A stretch of 64,000 nucleotides of DNA, from NCBI GenBank assembly GCA_019671005.1, contig CM033719.1, forward strand, positions 27,020,750-27,084,749. Reading direction: 5' to 3'. The notes below the pieces were generated by a model, which made no database searches, was not told where the DNA came from, and was given only the letters and a program-made list of their open reading frames with translations. A program made the position numbers and the translations under genes. This document shows positions 1 to 10,742 of this stretch, in pieces (the first letter of the stretch is position 1; every line of letters begins with the position of its first letter). Source of the stretch: Hibiscus mutabilis. Its lineage: Eukaryota; Streptophyta; Magnoliopsida; Malvales; Malvaceae.

Positions 1-1419
1 CCGTCGCCGACCGCCGCTAGCTGGCACCGGTGAACCAAAAAAACATCCAAAACAAACCTCGTTTCAAACCGAACCCAAATCTAAACTTAGATTTACACTA
101 AGACTCACCCTTTTGCCTAGATCTAAACAAATACGAAGTGAAAAAAACGTTTTTTTGTTTAACCGAAATGAAACCAAAAGGGACCTCCCTCTCCTTTCAA
201 TTCACCATGTTCAGTTTTGGAAACTGAGGCGGCTTGTCACTGGTGAGGGGAGACCCGTTGACGACGAGGGTAACAAATCTATACCCTCTCCCTTTTTGTT
301 ATCACTTCTTATTTTTATTGTATATGCATGCAAGGAAGTAAGAAAAAGAAAGAGAGGTTACCACTGAAACTTGGTGCTTCTTTTTTTTTTGGTAACTGAT
401 TACAACTGACTCCTAATCTTTGTTTCTTGAGTTACATATATTCTTCCCCTTTTTTAGACTAGTACATAAGATATAGTCTTTTTGATCTGATTTTTCTGAT
501 GCCTTTTCATTTTCGTGTCCTTGGCGTGCCCAACCATGCTTGGTGGTTGGTACGGCCGGTATGGGGAGCGGCGTGGTGGAGGTGACCGTTCGGCTGCGCA
601 GACTGGCGTCTCGGGGGACGAGGCGATTATTACTGCCAAAATTATTCCTATCTATTCGATCAGATCTGATCCAACGGTTAGGATCGCTCGACGATCAGAT
701 GGCTGAGATGAGGCCTCGAAAATGGTGTAGTAGTCCAGGATCGGCCACGTGGCCTGAAGAAGATGGTCGGTCTTGCACGTGTCTCACACGCGCGAGTGGA
801 GAATCTAACAGCCCGCGCGTGGACTTCACGCGGTAGATGAGGGGTCTTTATGCTTCAATCGTGGTCGTTGGATCCAGATCTGATCCAACGGCCCTCGTGT
901 AGTTGCGCAAGATAAAAGGATGACATCAGGGCTCTATTATCTGATGTGGGTTAGGGTTTCTTAGGATGTGGGATGGCCGGTTTGGGCCTGATGTAAAAAA
1001 ATTGGGTTTTAATAGACTAGATATTTAATTAAGTTTTGGGTTTTGATATTTTATCTGTTTTATAATAATAATAATACATATATATACATACATGCCAGCA
1101 CATACGTACATGGACACAGATACGTATATAACAGACACATACATACTTACGTACACATACATACAATTATGACAACACATTCGCACACGACCACACATAT
1201 AATAATACATACAAATCATGCAATACTCATTCGTATACATAATAATAAGGATTTTAATAATATACATATGCAGATAATTACTAAGGCATACATAACACAT
1301 CACACACACTTTACGTACATTACAATATATTACGTATACATGCAACGGTACTATGTACATTATTTCACTAACGTAAATTAAAGCGATATTTATACACTGG
1401 ATAAAAATGGGTGATTACA
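1..1419 (-). repeat. 3' LTR of the large Tat/Ogre element (partial)
   Basis: It aligns almost base for base with 15140-16622; both copies end (plus strand) in GGGTGATTACA, the reverse complement of an LTR start TGTAATCACCC. By eye there are only a few differences per hundred bases. The chief length difference is the ATA/TAA microsatellite near 1064-1076, five units here against more than twenty in the other LTR. The first part of the LTR (plus-strand left) lies outside the window. Confidence 0.93.
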
Positions 1420-1436
1420 GTTGCCCCTCTTTGCTT
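1420..1436 (-). promoter_or_regulatory. Polypurine tract of the Tat/Ogre element
   Basis: Directly inside the 3' LTR the minus strand reads AAGCAAAGAGGGGCAAC, a purine-rich run of the kind that primes plus-strand DNA synthesis. The related element at 20269-20283 has nearly the same run (GCAAAGAAGGGCAGC) next to its LTR, which supports the call. Confidence 0.85.
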
Positions 1437-1499
1437 GTTCTTGTGGAACATGAACAAAGCAAAGATCATAAGCACCCATTTTTATCCGACTTCCCTGTT

Positions 1500-2200
1500 T
1501 GTGGCTTTGGAATCACGTGTTCTTCTGGAACTCTCCGCTTTTCCTCAGCTGAATCTTCGGGCTCGTAAGTATATATAACTTCTTCCTCCTCCGATCTTGG
1601 AGCTACAGGCTCTTCCTATATAGAACCCTTCGCTCTAAAGCCTCAAGTCATGAGTCTCTCCTACATAGAACTTTTCACTCTGAGACGGTAAGGCTCAGAG
1701 TCCTTCCTATATAGAACTCTTTGTCTTCAACGCGGCTGGTTTTTCCTTCATAAAACCTTCTGCGCCACGGATGGGTTCTTTCGAGTAGGAGTTTCTCCTG
1801 TATAGAACTGATATTCTTCAAACCCGTGAGCCGCCAGTCCTTCCTATATAGAACTTTTAGCTTCTGAAATCTCGAAGCTATGAGTTCTTCCTATATAAAA
1901 CCTTTCACTCTAAGACAGTAAAGCTCGGAGCCCTTCCTATATAGGACTCTTAGCTTTCAACACAACAGGTTTCCCTTATATAAAACCTTGTGTATCATGG
2001 GTGAATTCCTTCGGCTGGGAGTTCTTCCTATATAGAACTGCTAGTCTTCACCCTGGAGCTGCGAGCCCTTCCTATACAAAACTTTTAGCTCCTGGACCCC
2101 CAGAGCAGCGTATTCTTCCTATATAGAACCTCTTGCTGCAGGCGCTTGGAAATATAGACCCTTCCTATATAGAACATTTTTCTTCACATTTAGGATTCAC
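1500..2200 (-). repeat. Degenerate tandem repeat built on CTTCCTATATAGAAC, in the element's 3' UTR
   Basis: The motif CTTCCTATATAGAAC, with small variants, recurs about every 50-75 bases from roughly 1600 to 2180, each copy followed by a variable CT-rich spacer. It lies between the integrase end and the PPT, the position where Tat/Ogre elements commonly carry tandem arrays. No protein is encoded. Confidence 0.8.
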
Positions 2201-3220
2201 ACCAGGATGGCTACCGATGTTTCTTTGAATCTGTAGATACCTGTCTAGAATAAGACAAGATTCTATGACAAATGAATTAACATGCCCCTAATCCTAGGGA
2301 TGTCTAACTATTTATGATGCATGAGTGTCAATATCTTGGTGGGCCTGCTTAAGTCCTCAATCAATCTCGACCTTATGTTGCTTGCTTTCTCCTTTTTCTT
2401 CTAGCGGCGATACCTTATTTTACTGTCAGGTTCAACTATTCTAACCTTTCTTTTTTGAATTTTTGATTCGGGTTTCTAAAGTGCCATTTCAGGTTTTCGC
2501 TTTAGAGGTTTCTCGTTTTCGTTTTTTTAGGTGCCCTTCCGGGTTTTCACTTGGGAGATCTCTCTTGTTGTCTCGCATGCTTTCTCTTAAACAAGCAGGG
2601 TGTGTGCCATTGGTCATCCTACCCTGGTGCTTGAAGCCTTCTACCCGCCCTGTCAACAGACGTTATGTAGGCAGCTAGAGGGCAAAGTTAACAACGTTTT
2701 CTAATCACATGCATCTTTAATATTAGATTACAATAATGCTCAGAAATTTCTTGTTTATCATAAGCCTATGTTAGCTTATTTGTATGATATTAACAAGAAG
2801 GCAAGGAATGGATGCTCAAAAATATGATTTTATTACGATTAAGGGTTTAGGACAACTTTGAGAGAGTCATGACACACATGAGGAAAAGGAAAAGCCAAAC
2901 ATGAAATACAAGATCCCTCATTATCTTCAGTATGAATGATACATGATCCCGTCAACCGGCGTAGGATCTTTGCCTGAAGCTCCCTCTTCACAGGGTTCAT
3001 GGGGATGACCTTTCTCTTCGGATATCCAACCTCTCAATTTATCCGAGTCGCCCTTTACGGGTTTTCGACTCGGGTCCTTCCTTTGCTTCAAGACACCCTG
3101 TTTCAGGTTTTCACCCCGAGCTCTCCATTTTTTGTTCTTCTTCATTTTTCTTTTTTCTTCATTTTTTTCTCTTTTTTTCCTTTTTTGTTTGTTTTTTTTT
3201 CTTTTGTTTTTTTTTCTCTT
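2201..3220 (-). other. Non-coding 3' UTR between integrase and tandem array
   Basis: About 1 kb with no convincing gene. It has pyrimidine-rich stretches (a long T-rich run at 3130-3220) and repeated short blocks containing GGTTTTC. It belongs to the retrotransposon 3' region. Confidence 0.6.
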
Positions 3221-4324
3221 TCAAACGTAGTATTTCTTAACAGCATCAGAATTTACAGGGCTTTTCAGCTTGTCTCCATCCATTTCAGTTAAGATTAAGG
3301 CTCCTCCTAAGAATGCCTTTTTTACCACGTATGGCCCTTCCCAGTTGGGCATCCACTTTCCTCGAGAATCTTTCTGAATCAGGAGGATTTTCTTGAGCAC
3401 CAGATCCCCCTCTCTGAATTCTCTTGGGCCCACCTTTTTGTTGTATGCCCGCATCATTCGTTTTTGGTACATTTGACCATGGCAAATGGCCTTTAGTCTA
3501 TTTTCTTCAATGAGATTTAGCTAGTCGAGTCTGGCTTGCACCCATTCAGATTCTTTCAATTTTACTTCATTTAAGACCCGGAGCGATAGAATCTCCACCT
3601 CAATGGGGAGTACTGCTTCGGTACCATACACCAAGGAGTAGGGTGTTGCCCCTGTCGATGTGCGAATGGACGTCCTATAGGCGAAAAGGGCAAATGGCAG
3701 CTTCTCGTGCCAATCCCTGTAGGTATCTGTCGTCTTCGCTATGATCTTCTTTATGTTCTTGTTTGCTGCTTCCACTGCCCCATTCATTTTAGGACGATAG
3801 ACTGTGGAATTATGGTGTGTTATCTTGAATTGGTTGTAGTCGTCCGTCATCATTTTGTTATTCAGATTGGAAGCGTTGTCGGTGATGACCCTTTCTGGCA
3901 AACCGTATCGACAAATAATTTCCTTCTTTAGGAATTTACATATTGTAGCCCTTGTGATGTTGGCGTAAGACGCTGTCTCCACCCATTTAGTGAAATAGTC
4001 TATAGCGACCAAAATGAAACGGTGTCCGTTGGAAGCCTTCAGGTGAATCTACCCGATGACGTCCATGCCCTACGCTGCAAAAGGCCACGGAGAATTCATG
4101 GTGTGTAGAGGTGATGGGGGAGCGTGAATCTTGCCAACATAAATTTGGCATTTTTGGCATTTTCTGGCGTAATCGATACAATCTCCCTCCATGGTCGACC
4201 AGAAATAGCCATGTCTCATAATTTTCTGGGCTATAGACAGCCCGTTGGCGTGCGCCCCACATAGACCATCGTGCACCTTGGCTAAAATCTCCTTCGCCTC
4301 CCGGGCATCCACACATCTCAACAA
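3221..4324 (-). pseudogene. pol: Integrase domain of the Tat/Ogre polyprotein (interrupted)
   Basis: Integrase joins the cDNA to host DNA. On the minus strand the N-terminal HHCC zinc-binding region is at 4070-4324 (LAKVHDGLCGAH, then CQKCQ). The catalytic core is at 3521-4012, with Asp in MVAIDYFTKWVE, Asp in VITDNASN and Glu in NGAVEAANKNIKKI. The C-terminal region is at 3221-3472 (GDLVLKK, WEGPYVV, ending VKKYYV). These parts lie in separate reading frames with breaks near 4040 and 3500, so no continuous protein is made. The catalytic D-D-E residues themselves are still present. Confidence 0.88.
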
Positions 4325-4372
4325 TGTCTGATCATGGCCTCTTTTATATAGGATCTCCCCATCTAGGACATA

Positions 4373-4960
4373 TCATGTTGCCATTTTTCTAAGTGTTTTT
4401 CTGTCATTGTCACTTGCCCCTTCGGGATACTTTTGAATCTTGACATATTGCAAGATGTCATAGTACCATGGGTTTCCATCAATCTCTTCCTGCACATTAC
4501 AACAATGACCAGGCCTTTCAAACGTCTGCATCTTAATGGGCTTCATTTCTGCCCCAGTGTTTGTTTTAAACATGGAAGCCAGGGTTGCCAAGGCGTCTGC
4601 CATCTGATTTTCTTCTCTGGGAAGGTAATTGAAGCTGACCTTTTCAAACTCCTTGGTGAGCTCTTGAATCAATTCATAATATTTGACCAACTTCGGGTCC
4701 CTGGTTTCCCATTCCCTACGCAACTGGTAAATCACTAAGGATGAATCTCCGAATACTCAAAGTTCCTTAATCTTTCTTTCAATAGCTGAGTTTAGTCCCA
4801 TGACGCAGGCTTCGTATTCAGCTATATTGTTGGCGCAGAAGAATTCTAGTCTGCTGGTGAATGGCTAATAGACATTCTCGGGGGAAATTAGCACGTCCCC
4901 TATCCCATGTCCGAGGGCGTTAGAGGCCCCATCAAAGTAAAGCTTCCATGAGTTATCATC
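4373..4960 (-). pseudogene. pol: Second (archaeal-type) RNase H domain of the Tat/Ogre polyprotein
   Basis: The domain begins at the end of the RT frame with WKLYFDGASN and continues, after a stop at about 4865 and a frame break, in 4373-4735 (LVKYYELIQELTKEF, LPREENQMADALATLASM). A DGAS opening plus a terminal ADALA block after the retroviral-type RNase H is the diagnostic dual-RNase H layout of the Tat lineage. Its role would be removal of RNA from the RNA/DNA hybrid during reverse transcription. It is broken here. Confidence 0.82.
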
Positions 4961-6669
4961 TGAAACCTCTTCCTCGGTTGTAATGCACATTAAGTCTTCA
5001 TCCGGGAAATTAAAGTTCAACGCTTCATAATCGTCTGAAGCGCGACTAGCTAGGTAATCCTCTACGGCGCTTCCCTTTACAGCTTTCTGGCTCACGTATA
5101 CAATGTCGAATTCGGATAGGAGCATCTGCCAGCGGGCCATCCTTTCCGTTAGTGTTGGTACTTCCATTAGGAACTTCAAGGGGTCTAGCTTAGATATTAA
5201 CCAAGTAGTATGGTACAGCATATACTGCCTAAGCCGCTTGGTAGCCCAACCTAAAGCACAACACAGCTTCTGAACTGGCGGGTACTGTGTTTCGCAATCA
5301 TTGAACTTTCTGCTTAGGTAATAGATGGCTTGCTCCTTTTTCCTTGACTCATCATGTTGCCCCAATACACATCCCATTGAATACTCAAAGACTGTCAGGT
5401 AGAGGATTAAAGGCATGTCTGGTACTGGCGCGACTAAAATCGGGGTATTTGTCAGGTACCTTTTGATCTTTTCTAGGGCTCTTTGACATTCCTCATCCCA
5501 CACACCAGGATTATTCTTTCTAAGAAGTCTGAAGGCTGGGTAACACCGATCAGTTAATTGGGAAATGAAACGAGAGATATAATTCAACCTCCCCAGGAAA
5601 CCACGAACTTCCTTCTGAGTGTGGGGTGGCGAGAGATCTTGGATGACTTTCACTTTATCTGGAGCAATCTCAATCTCTCTTCTGCTTACCACGAACCCCA
5701 TGAGTTTTCCAGAAGTAACGGCGAAGGTGCATTTGGCAGGGTTAAGCCTCAGCTGGTATTTCCGTAGTCTTTGGAATAGTTTTCTTAAGTTTTGTAGGTG
5801 CTCCTCTTCTGTTCGGGATTTGGCGATCATGTCGTCCATGTATACTTCTATTTCTTTGTGCATCATGTCATGTAAAAGAGTCACCATTGCTCTTTGGTAA
5901 GTTGCCCCTGCGTTCTTGAGCCCGAAAGGCATCACCCAGTAGCAAAAAGTGCCCCACATGGTTATGAATGTAGTTTTCTCCATGTTGTTAGAGTCTATCT
6001 TTATCTGGTTGTACCCTAAAAAGCCGTCCATGAATGAAAACCATGAGTGTCCCGCAGTGTTGTCAACCAGCGTGTCAATATGTGGCAGGGGAAATTGTCT
6101 TTAGGGCTGGCTCGGTTGAGATCCCTATAATCTACACACATGCGGACCTTTCCGTCCTTCTTCAGTACTGGTACGATGTTTTCAACCCATTCGAGGTATT
6201 TGGCCACCTTCAAGAAGCCAGCATTAAACTGTTTTTTTACCTCTTCTCTGATCTTTAACAACATGTCTGGCCTCATTCTCTGGAGTTTTTGCTGTATTGG
6301 TTTGCATTCCGGCTTTGTTGGCAGTTTGTGCATCACTATGTTAGTATTCAAACCTGGCATATCTTGATAAGTCCAGGCGAAAACATCCTTAAATTCCTGG
6401 AGTAGGGTTATCAGTTCGTGCCTGGTTTTCGAGGAAAACGTCATCCCTATTTTTACTTCTTTTCTTTCTTCTTCAGTCCCCAAGTTTACAACTTCTGTTT
6501 CTTCTTGGTGGGGCATGATTTGCCTATCTTCGTTGGCCACCATTCTCCTCAACTCTATAGGGACCTCACATTCTATCTCATCATCTTCTTCCCCAATTCC
6601 CTCTGAGATTTCGGAGCATTCAAAATTCACTCTGGGATTGGGTCCGGTATCATTCATACATTTAATCAT
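4865..6669 (-). pseudogene. pol: Reverse transcriptase and RNase H of the Tat/Ogre polyprotein
   Basis: The RT N-terminal half is at 6090-6669 (KKDGKVRMCVDYRDLN, ASPKDNFP). The longer open frame 4865-6031 (388 codons) carries MDGFLGYNQI, the MPFGLKNAGATYQR block and the catalytic YMDD box (EVYMDDMIAKS). The connection and RNase H follow, starting with SPPHTQKEVRGFLGRLNY. One missing base in the FPLPHI-type motif near 6088 shifts the frame between the halves. Apart from this the RT motifs look intact, so the disabling change may be recent. Confidence 0.9.
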
Positions 6670-6874
6670 GAGAGGCCTGCATTAAATGAGAATAAATTGT
6701 ATTGGGAAGAGAATGGCTTTATATGAAGTGAATGAACATGAAGAATGAATGAATGAAATTAATGAAACGTTTGCCATTTAAGAATATATTTTCATTTCAA
6801 CAAAATGTTAACATAGGTGCCCTATACAAGAGATCCCCAATGTTTATGGGTAAAAAAGAAGTTGATTCGGAGCA

Positions 6875-8004
6875 TTACTCTGATCTAGTCCTAAAGACCT
6901 CAGGTAGATCAATGTGGCTCCAGTTATCAAGAGTTTCCCCGGGATGGCAGGGGCGGATGTTGGTCAACATATTGCTGACTTGGCCTTTTCCAGCTATCAT
7001 GTTGATGGACATCCTCTCAAGTGATTCATTAAACATGTCCTCCTTGTTGAGTATGTCATTTTCCTTAATTGCCTCTTCAACCTCTTGTCTTGGTTGGTAG
7101 AATCCTCCAGAGACAAAAGTGGTTTTCAAACTAGGGAAGGACATCGGTCTCCATAGAATGTCTTCTCCCTTAAATCTGGCTTTTCTTTGTTCTTCTTTTC
7201 TCTTGTATTCTTCTTTTCTTTGCTGGACATTTGGTTTGTAACCCAACCCAAAACGGTCCTTCTTGGTTATCATACTTTTGGCTCGTAGGCTCCCTTGTAA
7301 TCTCTTCCCCAACCCCTTCCTGCTTTGGCTCCTCGGCCCAAAGTTTCAGCGACGGTCATCTTGGTACAATTAGATAACCTGGGATAGGGGATCCGACTTC
7401 CCTCCGCGACGAAGGTGGCACTCACTAGATCTAATGCTCGAAAAGAGCATTCTGTAACATCCTCGTCATTTTGAATGTAGGGGGCATCTGATGTCACTGA
7501 AGCAATAATTTCCTGCCCGGCCTTCACTGTGACCAATTTGCCTTCGATTACGAATTTTAATTTCTGATGTAATGATGAGGGGACAACTCTTGCGGAGTGG
7601 ATCCATGGCCTTCCCAATAAGCAGCTGTAAGATGGTTTTAAGTCCATTACCACAAAATCAATCACGTACTCAGTCGGCCCGATCAATAGAGGCACCTCAA
7701 TTTTTCCCATTGTTCCTCTTTGTGTGCCGCCAAAGGCTCTCACGGAGTTATGGCAAGGCTTTAGGTGAGAACCATCTATTGGTAGCTTCTGCAAGGTCAC
7801 CATAGGCAGCACGTTTAGTGCTGACCCGTTGTCAATCAGTACCCCCGGTACCACATACCCTTTGCAGTGGGTTGTGATGTTAAGAGCTTTGGTGGACCCC
7901 ATTCCACCCTCAGGGATCTCGTCATCACTGAATGTTATATGGTTATAGGCAGTGATATGCCCCACTATCCTGTCCAGTTTTGCCACAGAAATGTCCTGGG
8001 GCAC
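6875..8004 (-). pseudogene. pol: Aspartic protease region of the Tat/Ogre polyprotein
   Basis: The frame 7270-8004 (minus) contains the retropepsin-like active site as LIDNGSALNVLP, followed by the ILGRPW-type flap/core block seen as CLLGRPWIHSARVVPSSLHQ. The region 6875-7312, overlapping in another frame, continues toward the RT and has the KRLQGSLRAK and LGYKPN blocks of the protease-RT linker in this lineage. The overlap of two frames at 7270-7312 marks a frameshift. The protease would cut the Gag-Pol precursor. Confidence 0.83.
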
Positions 8005-8049
8005 AAAAGTCTTATTTAGTACTTTTAATAGTGCCTCACGGTGTCTTTC

Positions 8050-10312
8050 TTAACTCAAGAGCAACTCCAGCACCGTGATCCTAGCTGGTTGCTTTTGTAA
8101 TTGTTCCACTACGCTGTACTCGCTATGTCTCAAGAACTTTAGAAATTCTTTGGCCTGAGCCTCGGTTACTGGCTCATTTATCTTTGGAAGAGGTTCTTCA
8201 CCGAATATCTGCGTGGGGGTAACCGATGTATTCTTTTCTTTATCTTTGGCCGCTTCAGCAGCCCTCAAGGTCTCAGAGGAGTAACATCTGCCGCTCCTCT
8301 TGAAATGGCCCACCTCACCGACATTCACATCGCTCTTGCTTTGCTCGTCTTTCAGTATAAGCTCTTTTGCCTCACCATATTCTGGCTTTTCTGGCGTGGT
8401 CACATTTACAGCATAGTTCCAGGGAGTTTGCCTCATATCCTTGAATAGGAACGGGGATGGTGCTGAGATGATGATCTTGGGATTTATCCTAGTGGTTTCT
8501 CCTTGGGAGGCACCTACACTCCCCGGCCTGGAGGAGATGATAAGAGGTCTATCTCTCCCGTATTTAGCGTTGGGACTGTCCGTTATATGTACGTCCGACC
8601 CCTTCTTTCCCGTGGGCTCTTCGAAGAATTCTATTTGCTTTTCATTCATCAATTGTTGTACCAATCTCTTAAACTCGTCGCACTTTTGGATGTCGTGCCC
8701 TTCGTCCTGATGGAATTCGCAATACACTTCACATCCCTTCTGCCTTATTACCATGCCTTTGTCGATCACATGGGCCATGCACAATTGTTGAAATACCCAC
8801 CGCAAAGGAGATTTGACTTCCGAAACATCATCCTTAATCTTCCTGGTAAAGTATTCCTCAATCACGTTTACTCCTTTGTTCCCATGATTAGGTAACGGGT
8901 TAGTAGCTACACTTGGTTCTTCAAACTTTAGTATCCGAGAATCAATTAAGTTCTGCACAAGTTTTTTGAAAGCAAGGCAGTTCTCGGTAGGATGTCCAAG
9001 GGCACCGCCATGATAGTCGCAATGCGCGTTCGGGTTATACCAGGACGGGAATGGTGGTTTGAAAGGAGTAACGTAATACGAACAGACCAGGTCTGCTTCA
9101 TACAACTGGGAGTAAAGCTCCGAGTACGGAACGGGTAGAGGAGTAAAAGTTTGCCTCTATTTCTTTTTTCTCGAGGTTATCTTCTCTCTTTGATTTGAGT
9201 TTTGCGCTTTTCCCACATGTGCTTGTGGCTGTGAGACTGTAAAATTTTTCGGGGCAGTGTAAGTACTGGCGACGTTTACTTTATTCTTCTTGTTGTACTT
9301 TCGAGATCCTTCCTCGCTATTAATTCTTCCACTCTTATTTGCCAATTCAAGGGACTCCCCAATCCTAATCAAATCAGCAAAACTCTGTGTTATGTTATTA
9401 ATGAGGCGATCGAAGAGTGCTCCATTCAAAGTATTAACGAATAATGGCGTAATTTCATGTTCCGGGAGGGGTGGCTAAATTTGGGCAGCCACTTCCCGCC
9501 ACCTCTGGGCATACTGTCGTAGACTTTCGTTGGACTTTTGCCCCATATTTTCCACATAATTCTACTGGGGGTCATATCTGTTACGTGCTTATATTGCTCA
9601 ATGAATGCTCTTGAAAGATCTTTCCATGTTTTGACATTCACCCTGCTCAACTGGGTGTACCACCGTAACGCTGCCCCAGTTAGGCTGTCTTGGAAACAGT
9701 GAATCAATAGCTTCTCATCCTTAAGGCAAATCGCCATCTTCTGGCAGTACATCGTTATGTGCACGGAAGGACACGTGGTTCCATCGTATTTGTCGAACTC
9801 TAGTGTTTTAAATTTTGGTGGTAAGACAAGGTCGGATACCAAACTCAAGTCACTGTCGTCATTTCCTGATTCTTCCATAGTTTGCAAAGCTTTAAATCTT
9901 TCCTCTATGAGGCGAAACCTCTCCTCCCATTTTTTTCTACTTCTATCCTGATCCTTTCGACCAAATTTAGGTATGGCACCTCCTCTTCATAGAGTGCTTC
10001 AGTGTCAAGGGGTTGAGTCTTAGGTGCCCCTACCGGTATATTAGTTGGCATCCCCGCAGGGTCGATATATACATTTCTAGTCAGATTCGGCGCGGCCTGT
10101 TGAACCTTATTGTGAACCGGGGTACTTTCCAGTTCTTGGGCGGTTTCTCCTTTAACTCTCTTTCCGAGACTCTTAGCCAGCAATGCGGTTATGTCAGATA
10201 GTATTGATGCTTGTGACTGGGCAATCTGGTCACTGAGGCTTCTTTGGGCTTCGTCAAATCTTGCCTCGAGCTCTCTTTGTCCCTTTTCTAGACTGATTAT
10301 CCTGTCTTCCAT
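8050..10312 (-). pseudogene. gag: Gag of the Tat/Ogre element (interrupted)
   Basis: Gag forms the virus-like particle. Its start is likely at 10312, where a heptad-like acidic/basic helix opens (MEDRIISLEKGQRELEARF). The retrotransposon gag core lies at 9426-9887 (FDKYDGTTCP, LLIHCFQDSLTGAALRWY, WKDLSRAFIEQY). Its end continues at 9157-9429 (LFDRLINNITQSFADLI, then a basic tail). The nucleocapsid-like part at 8050-9105 has two unusual knuckles, CDYHGGALGHPTENC and CEFHQDEGHDIQKC. Frame breaks occur near 9890, 9520 and 9150. The YH/FH knuckle form is typical of this lineage. Confidence 0.87.
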
Positions 10313-10742
10313 GAGCTTGCTTTGTAATCGGGTAAGATATGGATGATGAATGATTGTGGCTTAACTTCTATTTTCGCACACACACTGCCATAATATTTAT
10401 AACGTTAATATGGTTGCAAGGAAAATAAATGCGTGTATAATGATGCGGATGTCATGATGCAATACAAGAATGTATGCAGATAAAGGTACTGATTCCGCTG
10501 GTAATCACCCTTTTGAACTACTTCCACGGGAATTAAAGGGTCTAAATTACAATAGAATTCATATTAAAAATGAAGGTCCCTAATACAAAAGAGTATTAAT
10601 TACAATACAGAGCCCTACAGATAAGCCCTGGCTCTATCTCCTAATTTTCCAATTGCCCTGAGCAGCTTGATGAACCTGGGAGCTTCTTCCATTTCTGGGA
10701 CTACGAAAGGTCGGAGTGTTTCAGCTTCAATGGCCAAATCAT
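10313..10742 (-). other. Spacer between ORF1 and gag of the Tat/Ogre element
   Basis: About 430 bases without a convincing reading frame, AT-rich, with several ATG/TGA-rich short repeats around 10420-10470. In Ogre-type elements the ORF1-gag interval is non-coding, and this fits. Confidence 0.6.
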
